Part shown: piece by piece, positions 23,774 through 33,554 of the stretch | How the letters are laid out: each line of letters starts with the position of its first letter | Position numbering within the stretch: the first letter of the stretch is position 1 | Source: Nicotiana tabacum | Lineage: Eukaryota > Streptophyta > Magnoliopsida > Solanales > Solanaceae | Direction: 5' to 3' | Length of the DNA: 64,000 nt | NCBI RefSeq assembly: GCF_000715075.1 | Contig: NC_134100.1 | Span: 32,966,042 to 33,030,041 of the forward strand | The notes under the pieces: model-generated | Database searches by the model: none | Told to the model about the DNA's origin: nothing | The model's input: the letters and a program-made list of their open reading frames with translations, nothing else | Program-made: the position numbers and the translations under genes

Positions 23774-26262
23774 TGTAATGACCCGCCTGGTTATTTCTAG
23801 TATTTTAGCCCCGTTCCCCTATTTTATTACTCCTCTATGTTATATTGTAGTTATGTGATTTGACAGGGTGATTGATTTGATTTTGGATGAGTTTCGAAAA
23901 GGATTGAGACACTTAGTCCCAAGGTTGGAAGCTTAAGTTGAAAGAGTTCAGTGAAGTTTGCCTTTTAGGTAGACGACTCCGGAATGGAGTTTCGATTATT
24001 CTTACAGCTCCGTATGGTAATTTTGGACTTAGGAGTGTGTCCGGATATTGATTTGGAGGTTCGTAGGTCATTTTGGTTTGAACTGGCGAAAGTTGGAAAG
24101 TTGAAGGTTTGGAAGGTTGAGAAGTTTGACCGAGGGTTGACTTTGTTGATATCGGGTCCGAATTTTTGGTTTCGAGAGTTGGAATAGGTCCGTTGTGTCA
24201 TTTATGACTTGTGCGCATGAGGTTAATCGGAGTTGGTTTGGTATTAATCGGCATTAGTTTTGGAAGTTAAATGTTTATGGATTCAATAGGTTTGAATTGG
24301 GTGGCGATTCTTAGATTTGGTGTTGTTGTATGTGATTCTAGGTTTCGAGTAGGTCTGTTATGTGATTTGAAACTTGATGGTATGTTTAGACGGGGTACGG
24401 GGCCCCCCGGGTGTGATCCGTATTGAATTCGTGTTCATTTTGGACTTAGAAGGATTTTTGTCCAGCTGATGTTCTTGTGCAATCGCACATGCATACTTTG
24501 GGCCGTAGGAGCAGCACCGCACAAGTGGCCTCTGAGTTGCAAAAGCGAAGTCTGGTCAGCTGCCTTAGGACTGCAGGTGCGGTCAGGCGTCCGCAGAAGC
24601 GAGCCCTTCTCCACAGAAGCAGAAGCACAGATGTGCGTTTTTGTTCCGCAGATATGGAAGGTCCCTGACTTAGTCGAGGCTGCACCTATGATGGATTTTC
24701 CGCAGGTGTGGAGTCGCAGAAGCGACCCTATGATCGCAGAAGCAGAATAATAGGGCAGAAAAGAGCTAGATTGAGGGTTAGAGTTATTTTTCATCTTTTG
24801 AGTTAGAGAGCTAGGTTTTGAGTGATTTTGGAAGGAATTTTCAAGGAATTGATTGGGGTAAGTATTTTTGACCGGGATTTGATTATTATTCATGAATCCA
24901 TCATTGTTTTGATCATTTAATTAGTATTTTGAGTTGAAAAAATCTGGGAATTTTGTGAAAACTTCCTAAACTATAATTCGAGGTCGGAATTGGATAATAT
25001 TTGTATGACTGGATTCGTTATTGAATGGGTGTTCAGATTTTATAAATTTGATCAGGTTCCGAGATACGAACCCGGGATTGACCTTTTGAGTTGACTTTTT
25101 AATTTTCTTTAAAGATTATAACTTTATTATCAGGAATAGTTTCCTATGGTTTGTATATATGGTATAAAGTTATTTTGGCTAGATTCGAACCGTCTGGTAG
25201 TGGATATTCGCGGGAAAGGCTTACTAGTAGATTCAGTTAGCTTTTTTGAGGTAAGTATATTGCCTACCTTTGTGTGGGGGAAACTACCCCTTAGGATTGG
25301 AATTTTTTGTGCTATTTATGTTATATGAGAGTCGTGTACGCAAGGTGACGAGTGGGTACACGGGATATATGTAGTATTTGACCGGTTTAGGCTATTTAGA
25401 CTCTTTCCATGCCTTTAACGAATTGCCATAATATGTTATAACTTTAATTGTTAATCTACCCTCTATGCTTTATTTGACATTGTTAACACTTGTTCCACCT
25501 CTACTTGTTATTCTGCTCTTATATACTTTAGTTAAAATTGTTGCCTTCCTTATTGTCTTGTTTCTTCTTTAATTGTTGAATTACTTACTTGAAGTTGTTA
25601 ATTCATAGAATATCTTCTTGTTTAGCTATGGGTGTTGAAGTTGTAAAAGTCATTATCACTTTGAGGCGAAGTTGTTAATTGTTGAGATATTGTTCTTGTT
25701 GAGCTATTCGCCATTGTTTTATTATTATTGGGACTCTTGTACATATTGTGGTTGAGCCACGGGCTATTTGTTGTGGAAATATTGGTATCGTTGATTCTTT
25801 TGGAAAGTTATGACATATGGGCACTTGTGGTGCGAATTGTGATTATGTTGTGATATTGATGTGCATGCGGCAGAACAAGAATAGGGGTTAATGTGCATGC
25901 GGTGGAATAAGGTGGGATCTATGTGCGTGTTGCTTGTAAAGGAATTACTTGAAGCCACGCGGCGACATAAGGTGGGCTAAAGTATGTGTAGTTATTTCGG
26001 GAAAAATATTTTCAAAACTATTGAAATGTAAGGCTCATTCTTATTTTGGGTCCCTTCTTTGTTGCCTTTATTGCTTTAAATTCAGTTGTAGCTTACCTTG
26101 TTGTATTGCTTTATTGCCACTATTTCCTCGTTTTCATTATTAGACTATACTATACTTGTTCAGTTTCTTTTTCTTATCCTAGTAGGTGTCTAAACCTGGC
26201 CTCGTCACTAATTTACCGATGTTAGGCTTGTTACTTATTGGGTACCGTTGTGGTCTTATGAG
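23774..26262 (+). mobile_element. 5' LTR of Tekay/Del-like element D (3' end deleted)
   Basis: It starts TGTAATGACCCG and matches the 3' LTR starting at 31218 nearly base for base through landmarks such as CACTTAGTCCCAAGGTTGGA, GGTCTGTTATGTGATTT and AGGTGTCT...CTGGCCTCGTCACTA. The expected ...GGGTCGTGACA end and Met primer site are missing: sequence passes from LTR (GGTACCGTTGTGGT) to leader (TTTAGTAGAGTC) within about 25 bases. A deletion therefore removed the LTR tail and primer site. The right limit given is approximate. Confidence 0.8.
24464..24748 (+). repeat. CpG-rich motif cluster in LTR D (GCAGAAGCG/GCGGTC type)
   Basis: Words such as CGCAGAAGCGAGCC, TGCGGTCAGGCGTCCGC, CCGCAGATATGG and TCGCAGAAGCGACCC recur over nearly 300 bases. 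The 3' LTR has the matching cluster at about 31922-32212, with more CpGs preserved. Several frames read through the cluster on both strands but they are not genes. Confidence 0.7.
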
Positions 26263-26424
26263 TAATAAGCATGTTTAGTAGAGTCTTGCAGATCGGTACA
26301 AAAACATATGCACTTATCTTTGAGAGGCTGCGAAACTGTTAGGAAACTTCACTTCTTTGATTCCTTATCGTGCGAATTTGTTGTCTTCGAAATTCTGAAT
26401 CTTTGTCTTTCCATTCTCTCACAG
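26263..26424 (+). promoter_or_regulatory. Leader of element D before gag
   Basis: The leader contains TTTAGTAGAGTCTTGCAGATC, a GAGAGGCTGCGAAACTGTTA block and TTATCGTGCGAATTTG, and ends TCTCTCACAG directly before the gag ATG at 26425. The same blocks appear beside the primer sites of non-autonomous families B and, more weakly, H. Confidence 0.55.
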
Positions 26425-26705
26425 ATGGTGAGTACACGCACTGCTGGATCTGATGATCAGACACTCGTGCCCCCTGCTAGAGCCACGAGAGGTTGGGGCC
26501 GAGCTAAATGCCAACACGCGGTGCAGCTTGAGCACCTGCCCGAGCAGTGAATGAGGAGCCACCAGTAGCTCCAGTTGGGGGACAAGCACCCAAGGCACCT
26601 GTTGTTACCCCTGCACTTCAGGAGACCCTATCACAGTTCATGAGCATGTTCGGTGCTCTGGCTTAAGCGAAATTGATTCCCCTCGCACCAGCTACATCTC
26701 AGGCC

Positions 26706-26730
26706 GGAGGGGGGTGCGGGGGTGGGGGGG
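26706..26730 (+). other. G-rich run inside gag D
   Basis: Four runs of 2-7 G residues are separated by one or two bases (GGAGGGGGGTGCGGGGGT and on). It coincides with a shift in reading frame of gag and has quadruplex potential. Confidence 0.55.
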
Positions 26731-27648
26731 CAGAAGGGCCTGTACTCTAGAGCAGGTCCATGTTGATCAGGTCTTAGAGGTTATGCTAGTGCTGCCTTTC
26801 ATTCCGGTTCAGATCGAGGTTAGGGCAATGGCATCTGAGGAGCAGCACCCTAGACTTGAGAGGTTCAAGAAGTATCATCCTCTCACTTTCAATGGCCTAG
26901 CTATAGAGGATGCACATGGTTTTCTAGAGAAGTGCCACCGAATTCTACGCACCATGGGTAATGTGTAGATGAGCGGGGTTGCTTTTACTACATTCCAAAT
27001 GTCAGGAAAAGCATATCAGTGGTGGAGGGCTTACGAAGAAGGTAGCCCAGCCGATGCGGCTTCACTTACACGAACTCAGTTTTCAGAGATGATCTTGAGA
27101 GAGTTTGTTCCCCAGACCGGGATGCATGGCGCACGAAGTTTGAGCAGTTGCGCCAAGGTATTATGACAATGTCAGAGTATGCTGTTAGGTTCAGTGAGTT
27201 GTCCATACTTACACCTGCCTTTGTTTCTATAGTTAGAGAGTGAGTCTGCTAATTCATCGAGGGGCTCAACTGTTGTATTAGATTCAGCAAAGCTCGAGAG
27301 TTTGAGAGAGATACCCCATATCAGCAGGTGGTAGAGATCATGCAGAGGATGGAGGGTATGCGGGGCCGTGAGATAGAGGACATGGAGGCCAAGAGGCCTC
27401 GAGGTACTGGAGGATTTAGTGGTGGCCATGTCATAGCTACAGCCCATCATGGTAGAGGCAATGTGAGTCGTCCAGTTCATTCAGCACTTCCGGCTTCTAG
27501 TGGTGCTTCAGCTACTCCGAGGTCTCAGGTTCCCCATTTTGCTCAGCCACTATCTAGTGCACCTCCTGCATGGGGTGCCTTCAACGGTCAGTCTAGCCGA
27601 CCAGGTCAGGGCCAAGGCCAATTTCAGCAGCCACACCCACTGAGAGCT

Positions 27649-27690
27649 TGCTTTGAGTGTGGCGATTCCCGACATATGGTGAGGGACTGT
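27649..27690 (+). pseudogene. CCHC zinc knuckle of gag D
   Basis: CFECGDSRHMVRDC fits C-X2-C-X4-H-X4-C exactly. It is the nucleocapsid zinc knuckle that binds element RNA. All four metal ligands are intact although the surrounding gene is dead. Confidence 0.92.
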
Positions 27691-27720
27691 CCTAGACTTA
27701 GGAGGGGTGCACCCCTATAG

Positions 27721-28254
27721 GCTACTCAGACTCCCCATATTCCACCGGGTCCACAAACCTCTTAGGTTATGGTTGCTGCTCCAGTTTCCACCCCACCTAC
27801 ACAACCAGCTAGGGGTGGAGGTCAGGCGGGTAGGGGTCACCCTAGAGGGGGAGGCCAGGCTAGATTCTATGCTTTTTCGGTAGGATGGAGGAATTGCATC
27901 AGAGACAGTCATCACAAGTATTGTTCCGATTTGTCATAGAGATGCAACAGTATTATTTGATCCAGGCTCCACTTACTCATATGTGTCATCTTACTTTGCT
28001 CTGTATTGGGATATATCTCGCGATTCTTTGAGTTCTCCGATATATGTGTCCATACGTGTAGGAGATTCTATTGTTGTGGACCGTGTGTATCAGTCGTGTT
28101 TAGTTGTTATTGGTGGTTTTAAGACCAAAGTTGTTCTATTGTTACTCAGTATGGTAAATTTTGATGTTATCACGGGCATGGACTAGTTGTCGCCATATCA
28201 TGCTATTCTGGACTGTCACGCCAAGATTGTGACATTGGCTATGCCAGGTTTTCC
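27721..28254 (+). pseudogene. Aspartic protease region of element D, broken
   Basis: The catalytic-loop stretch DPGSTYSYVSS is at 27959-27991, followed by YWDISRDSLSSPIYVSIRVG, DRVYQSCLVVIGGF and NFDVITGMD. The first Asp of the protease motif is kept. A TAG follows ITGMD at 28184. Its upstream join to gag contains stops at 27718 and 27763. The protease would cleave the polyprotein. Confidence 0.8.
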
Positions 28255-29220
28255 TTGGTTAGAGAGGAGGGGGGTACATTGGGTTATGTTCCTATCAGGG
28301 TTGTGTCCTTCCTTAAGGCATATCGGATGGTTGAGAATGGGTGTGATGCATATCTAGCATTTATGAGAGATGTCAGTGTTTATACTCCTACCGTTGAGTC
28401 ATTTTCGGTAGTGAGAGACTTCCCAGATGTATTTCCTGCTGATCTTGCGGGCATGCCGCTCAATAGAGATATTGATTTTGGTATTGACTTATTGCCGGGC
28501 ACTCAGCCCATTTCTATTCTACCATATCGTATGGCACTAGCGGAGTTGAATGAGTTAAAGGATAAGCTGCAAGATGTGCTTGATTTTCACCTTAAGGGTG
28601 CACCGGTTCTGTTTGTGAAGAAGAATGATGGTACTGTGCGGATGTGTATTGATTATAGGCAGTTGAACAAGGTTACAATGAAGAACATGTACCCATTACC
28701 GCACATTGATGACTTATTTTACCAACTTCAGGGTGCTAGAGTGTTCTCGAATATTGATTTGGGGTTAGGTTATCATCAACTAAAGATTCGGGAATCCAGA
28801 TATCCTGAAGACTGCCTTTAAGACTCGGTATGGTCACTACAAGTTCCTTGTGATGTCATTTGGGCTTACCAACGCCCCAGCAACATTTATGCACCTGATG
28901 AACACTGTATTCCATCCATATCTTAATTTATTCTTCATTGCATTTATTAATGACATCTTGGTTTACTCCCGCAGTCGGAAGTTGTATGCAAAATTCTCAA
29001 AGTGTGAATTCTGACTTGATTCAGTGGTATTTTTGGGTCATGTGGTGTCGAGTGAGGGGATTAAGGTAGATCCAAAGAAGATTGAAGTAGTGCAGTGTTG
29101 GCCCAGATCGTTTTTAGCTACTGAGATTCAGAGTTTTCTTTGGTTGCCCAGGTATTATAGCCGTTTCGTCGAGGGTTTCTCATCCATTGTTGCACCTATG
29201 ACCAGATTGACCTAGAAGGG
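28255..29220 (+). pseudogene. Reverse transcriptase of element D, broken
   Basis: The first frame (28255-28821) runs through [40 protein letters not shown] and [21 protein letters not shown] single-base insertion near 28797 then shifts the frame. In the shifted frame the catalytic FIDD motif reads FINDIL (28943-28960), so a metal-binding Asp is replaced by Asn. Soon after, at about 28977, some 60 bases are missing compared with element A (the [11 protein letters not shown] region). The tail VVFLGHVVSSEGIKVDPKKI ends in a TAG at 29213. Confidence 0.9.
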
Positions 29221-29695
29221 TGCTCCTTTCAGATGGTCCGAGGAGTGTGAGGAGAGCTTTCAAAAGCTCAAGACTGCTTTGACTACAACCCCAATGTTGG
29301 TGTTGCCTACGGGTTTGGGGTCTTACATTGTGTATTGTGATGTGTCACATGCTTGCCTTGGCGCGGTGTTGATGCAAGATGGTAGGGTGATTGCCTACAC
29401 TTCTCGGCAGTTGAAGGTTAATGAGAAGAATTATCCTGTCCACGACTTGGAATTGGAAGCTATTGTTCATGCATTCAAGATTTGGAGGCATTATCTGTAC
29501 GTTATCCCATGTGAGGTCTATACCGACCATCGGAGTCTCCTGCATCTGTTCAAGAATAAAGATCTTAACTTGCGGTAGCAGATATGGTTAGAGTTTCTTA
29601 AAGACTATGATATCACTATTCTATATAATCCCGGGAAGGCCAACATGGTGGCCGATGCCTTGAGTAGAAAGGCGGAGAGTTTGGATAGTTTGGTA
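29221..29695 (+). pseudogene. RNase H of element D, broken
   Basis: The frame shows [58 protein letters not shown] and [19 protein letters not shown]. The catalytic Asp residues of YCD and TDHRSL and the Glu of LELEAI survive. A TAG at 29576 interrupts it before LEFLKDYDITILYNPGKANM and VADALSRKAE. It is better preserved than the equivalent in element A, where TDHRSL has become TYHRSL. Confidence 0.88.
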
Positions 29696-30683
29696 TACCT
29701 ACCGACAGTAGAGAGGCCACTAGCCATGGATGTTCAGGCCTTGGCCAATCAACTTGTGAAATTGGATGTTTCTGAGCCCAGTCGAGTTCTTGCTTGCGTG
29801 GTTTCTCGGTCTTCTTTATATGAGCGCATCAGAGAGTGTCAGTATGACGACCCCCCATTTATTTGTCCTTAAGGACATGGTGTAGCACGACGATGCCAAT
29901 GATGTTTCTATCGGAGATGATGGCATGTTGCGGATGCAGGGCCGATTATGTATGCCCAATATAGATGGATTACGTGAGTTGATCCTTGAGGAGGCCCACA
30001 GTTCGCGGCACTCCATTCATCCAGGTACTGCTAAGATGTATCAGGATTTGAGGTCGCACTATTGGTGGAGGAGAATGAAGAAAGATATAGTGGAGTAAGT
30101 GGCTCGGTGCCTAAATTGTCAGCAGGTGAAGTATGAACATCAGAGGCCAGGCGGTTTGCTTCAGAGACTTGAGATGGCTGAGTGGAAATGGGAGCGTGTT
30201 ACCATGGACTTTGTTGTTGGGCTCCCTCAGACTTTGAAAACATTTTACGTTGTATGGGTGATTGTGGATGGGTTGACAAAGTCGACTCATTTCAATCCGG
30301 TGGTGATTACCTATTCTTCAGAGCAGCTGACTCATATCTATATATGCTAAATTGTTCAACTTCATGGTATGTCGGTATCCATTATCTCTGATCGGGGCAC
30401 GTAGTTTACACCGCACTTCTGGAGAGCCGTACGACGTGAGTTAGGCGCACAAGTTGAGTTGAGTACATCATTTCACCCATAGACGGACGAGCAGTACAAG
30501 CGCACCATTCGGATTTTAGAGGATATGCTTCGTACTTATGTTATGGATTTTGGGGGTTCTTGGGATCAGTTCTTGCCACTTGCAGAGTTTGCCTACAATA
30601 ACAACTACCGATCGAGTATTCAGATAGCTCCTTATGAGGCCCTATATGGGAGGCGGTTCCATTCTCCAAATGGTTGGTTTTAG
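29696..30683 (+). pseudogene. Integrase (zinc domain and DDE core) of element D, broken
   Basis: LAMDVQALANQLVKLDVSEP is followed by a frameshift in a C-run at 29849-29854. The zinc-binding part appears as HSIHPGTAKMYQDLRSHYWW and CLNCQQVKYEH. The core has WERVTMDFVVGLPQ (first Asp) and SIISDRGT (second Asp). The position of the catalytic Glu reads EQYKRTIRIL, so the Glu is Lys (codon 30498-30500). Nonsense codons occur at about 30097, 30347, 30403, 30480 and 30680. The enzyme would insert the DNA copy; it cannot work here. Confidence 0.88.
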
Positions 30684-31204
30684 GTGGGTGAGGCTAGATT
30701 GTTGGGCACAGATTTGGTTCGATATGCCTTGGAAAAAGTCAAGTTGATTCAGGATCGGCTCCGTACAACCCAGTCTAGACAGAAGAATTATGCTGATCGG
30801 AAGGTTCGTGACATAGCATTTATGGTTGGAGAGAGGGTTTTGCTCCGGGTTTCACCCATGAAGGGTGTGATGTGGTTCAGAAAGAATCGCAAGTTGAGCC
30901 ACTTCACCCGGTGTTCCATGTTTTCATGCTTCGGAGTATCACGGTGATCCGTCTCATGTATTAGATTTTAGCTCAGTCCAATTGGATAAGGATTTGACTT
31001 ATGTTGAGGAGTTGGTGGCCATCTTGGACAGGCAGGTCCGAAAGTTGAGATCAAAGAACATTGCTTCAGTGAAGGTTCAATAGAGGGGTCAACCAATTGA
31101 GGAGTCGACTTGGGAGACCGATCATGATATGTGTAGCCGTTATCCTCATATTTTCATCACTTCAGGTATGTCTCTATACCCATCCAAGGACGAACGTTTG
31201 TTTT
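30684..31204 (+). pseudogene. Integrase C-terminus and chromodomain of element D, broken
   Basis: The frame starts GEARLLGTDLVRYALEKVKL and continues with FMVGERVLLRVSPMKGVMWF. At about 30898 roughly 100 bases encoding the GPF-x-I module are missing compared with element A. It resumes at HPVFHVFMLR-like text and the chromodomain (AILDRQVRKLRSKNIASVKV, stop, RGQPIEESTWETDHDM). The tail contains the pre-PPT word CCAAGGACGAACG. Confidence 0.85.
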
Positions 31205-31217
31205 AAAATAGGGAGGA
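31205..31217 (+). other. Polypurine tract of element D
   Basis: AAAATAGGGAGGA directly precedes the 3' LTR start TGTAATGACCCG. Confidence 0.85.
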
Positions 31218-33554
31218 TGTAATGACCCGATCGGTTGTTTTGAGTATTTTAACCATGTTCCCCTATTTTATTGCCTCCTCTATGTTATATTATGGTTATG
31301 TGACTTTTCGGGGTAGTTGGTTGGTTTCGGATGAGTTTCGGAGTGGATTGGGACACTTAGTCCCAAGGTTGGAAGCTTAAGTCAAAAGAGTTGACCGGAG
31401 TTTGACTTTTGTGTAGACGACTCAGCAATGGGGTTTTGATGATTCTGACAGCTCTGTATGGTGATTTTGGACTTAGGAGTATGTCTAGATATTGATTTGG
31501 AGGTCTGTAGGTTGTTTTGGCTGGAACTAGCAAAAGTTGGAAAGTTAAAGGTTTGGAAGGTTGAGAAGTTTGATAGAGGGTTGACTTTGTTGATATCGGG
31601 TTCAGACATTTGGTTCTGGGAGTTGGAATAGGTCTGTTGTGTCATTTATGACTTGTTCGCAAAATTTGAGGTTAATCGGAGTTGTTTTGGTATGAATGGC
31701 ATTAGTTTTGGAAGTTAAGTGTTCATGGATTCAATAGCTTTGAATTGGGTAGAGGTTCATAGATTTGGTGTTTTTGGATGTGATTTTAGGCCCCAAGTAG
31801 GTCTGTTATGTGATTTAGGACTTGATGGTATGTTTGGATGGGGTTACGGGGGGCCCAAGTGTGATCCAGATTGAATCCGTGTTCATTTTGGACTAAGAAG
31901 GATTTCTGTCCAGCTGAGGTTCTTGTGCAATCGCACCTGCGCACTTTGGGCCGCAGGTGTAGCACCGCAGAAGCGGCCTCTAAGCCGAAGAAGCGAAGTC
32001 TGGTCAGCTGCCTCAGGACCGCAAGTGCGGTCAGGTGTTCACAGAAGTGTTCTTCTAGAAGTGAGCCCTTGTCCGCAGAAGCGGAAGCGCATATGCACGT
32101 TTTGTTCCGCAGATGCGGAAGGTCCTTGACTTAGTTGAGGCCGCACCTGCGATGGATTTTCCGCAGGTGCGGTGTCGCAGAAGCGATCCTATGACGGCAG
32201 AAGCGGAATAACTGGGAAGAAAAGGGGCTAGATCGAGGGTTAGAGTTATTTTTTATCTTTCGAGTTAGACAGCTCGGTTTTGGGCGATTTTGGAAGGGAT
32301 TTTCAAGGACTTGATCGGGGTAAGTGTTTTTTACCCGGATTTAATTATTATTCATGAATCTATCATTGTTTTTATCATTCAATTAGTATTTTGAGTTGGA
32401 AAAATTGGTAAATTTTGTGAAAACTTCCTAAACTATAAATTGAGGATTTGAAGGTCGATTTGAGGTCGGAATTGGATAATTTTATTATGGTTGGACTCGT
32501 TATTGAATGGATGTTCAGATTTTATAAGTTTTATCGGGTTTCGAGATGCGGGCCCAAGGTTGACTTTTTGTGTTGAATTTTTGATTTTCTTTAAAGATTA
32601 CAACTTTATTATCCGGAATAGTTTTATATGGTTTGTATTTATGGTATAAAGTTACTTTGGCTATATTCGCGCGTCCAGAGTTGAATATTCGCGGGAAAGG
32701 CTTACCAATGGATTGAGTTAGATTGTTTGAGGTAAGAATCTTTCCTAACTTTGTGGGGGAACTTTGTGGGGGGGAACTACCCCTTAGGATTTGAGTTATT
32801 TGTGCTATTTGTGTTATATGAGAGCCATGTACGCAAGGTAACGAGTGGGTACAAAGACTATATATTATATTTGACCGGTTTAGGGTATTAGACTCTTTCC
32901 ATGCCTTTAATTGAATTGTCATAATATGTTATATCTTTCATTGTTAATCTACCCTCATATGCTTTATTTGACATCGTTAACACTTGTTCCACCTCTTGTT
33001 ATTTTGCTCTTATATGCTTTAGGTGAAATTATTGATTTCCTTATTGTCTTGTTACTTCTTTAATTATTGAGTTACTTACTTGAAGTTGTTAATTCATGGA
33101 ATATCTTCTTGTCTAGCTATGGATGTTGAAGTTGTAAAAGTCGTTTTCACTTTGAGGAGAAGTTGTTAATTGTTGAGATATCGTTCTTGTTTAGCTATTC
33201 ACCATTATTTTATTATTGTTGAGATTCTTGTACATATTGTGGTTGAGCCATGGGCTATTTCTTATGGAAACATTGGTATCATTGATTCTTTTGGCAAGTT
33301 GTGGCATATGGGCACTTGTGGTGCGAATTGTGATTATATTGTGCGCATTCAACGGTATAAGGATATGGGTTAACGTGCACACGGCCGCATAAAGGTTGGA
33401 TTTATGTGCGTGTTGCTAATAAAGGAATTACATGAAGCTGTGCGGTGACATACAGGGGGCTAAAGTGCATGTAGCTATTTCGGGAAAAATATTTTCAAAA
33501 CTATCTAAATGTAAGGCTCACGCAGCGGTATACGAAAAGATTGTGATTGTGATT
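31218..33554 (+). mobile_element. 3' LTR of element D, first part (interrupted)
   Basis: It repeats the 5' LTR from its first base, including the CpG cluster, the GTACGCAAGGTAACGAGTGG region and GGGAAAAATATTTTCAAAAC. At 33554 it is broken inside a (GATTGT)n tract by insertion E and continues at 38585. Confidence 0.88.
33540..33554 (+). repeat. Left 15-bp flank repeat of insertion E
   Basis: ATTGTGATTGTGATT is found here and again at 38585-38599, directly flanking insertion E. It could be a target-site duplication. The site is itself a (GATTGT)n simple repeat, so its true length cannot be fixed. Confidence 0.5.

Larger units (their letters stand above)
26425..27720 (+). pseudogene. gag of element D, broken
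   Basis: The start at 26425 gives MVSTRTAGSDDQTLVPPARA followed by a TGA at 26548. The capsid part continues in another frame (26714-27166: EEQHPRLERFKKYHPLTFNG, EDAHGFLEKCHRILRTMG, then an in-frame TAG at 26966, then GVAFTTFQMSGKAYQWWRAY), and the C-terminal part in the first frame again (27328-27720). Gag forms the virus-like particle in which the RNA is copied. At least two frameshifts and two nonsense codons disable it. A G-run at 26706-26730 coincides with one break, suggesting slippage or expansion there. Confidence 0.9.

Noticed and set aside
24435..24893. Overlapping frames of 79-152 residues on both strands in LTR D
   Set aside because: They run through the CpG-rich motif cluster; the absence of stops reflects composition, and the matching 3' LTR does not preserve the frames.
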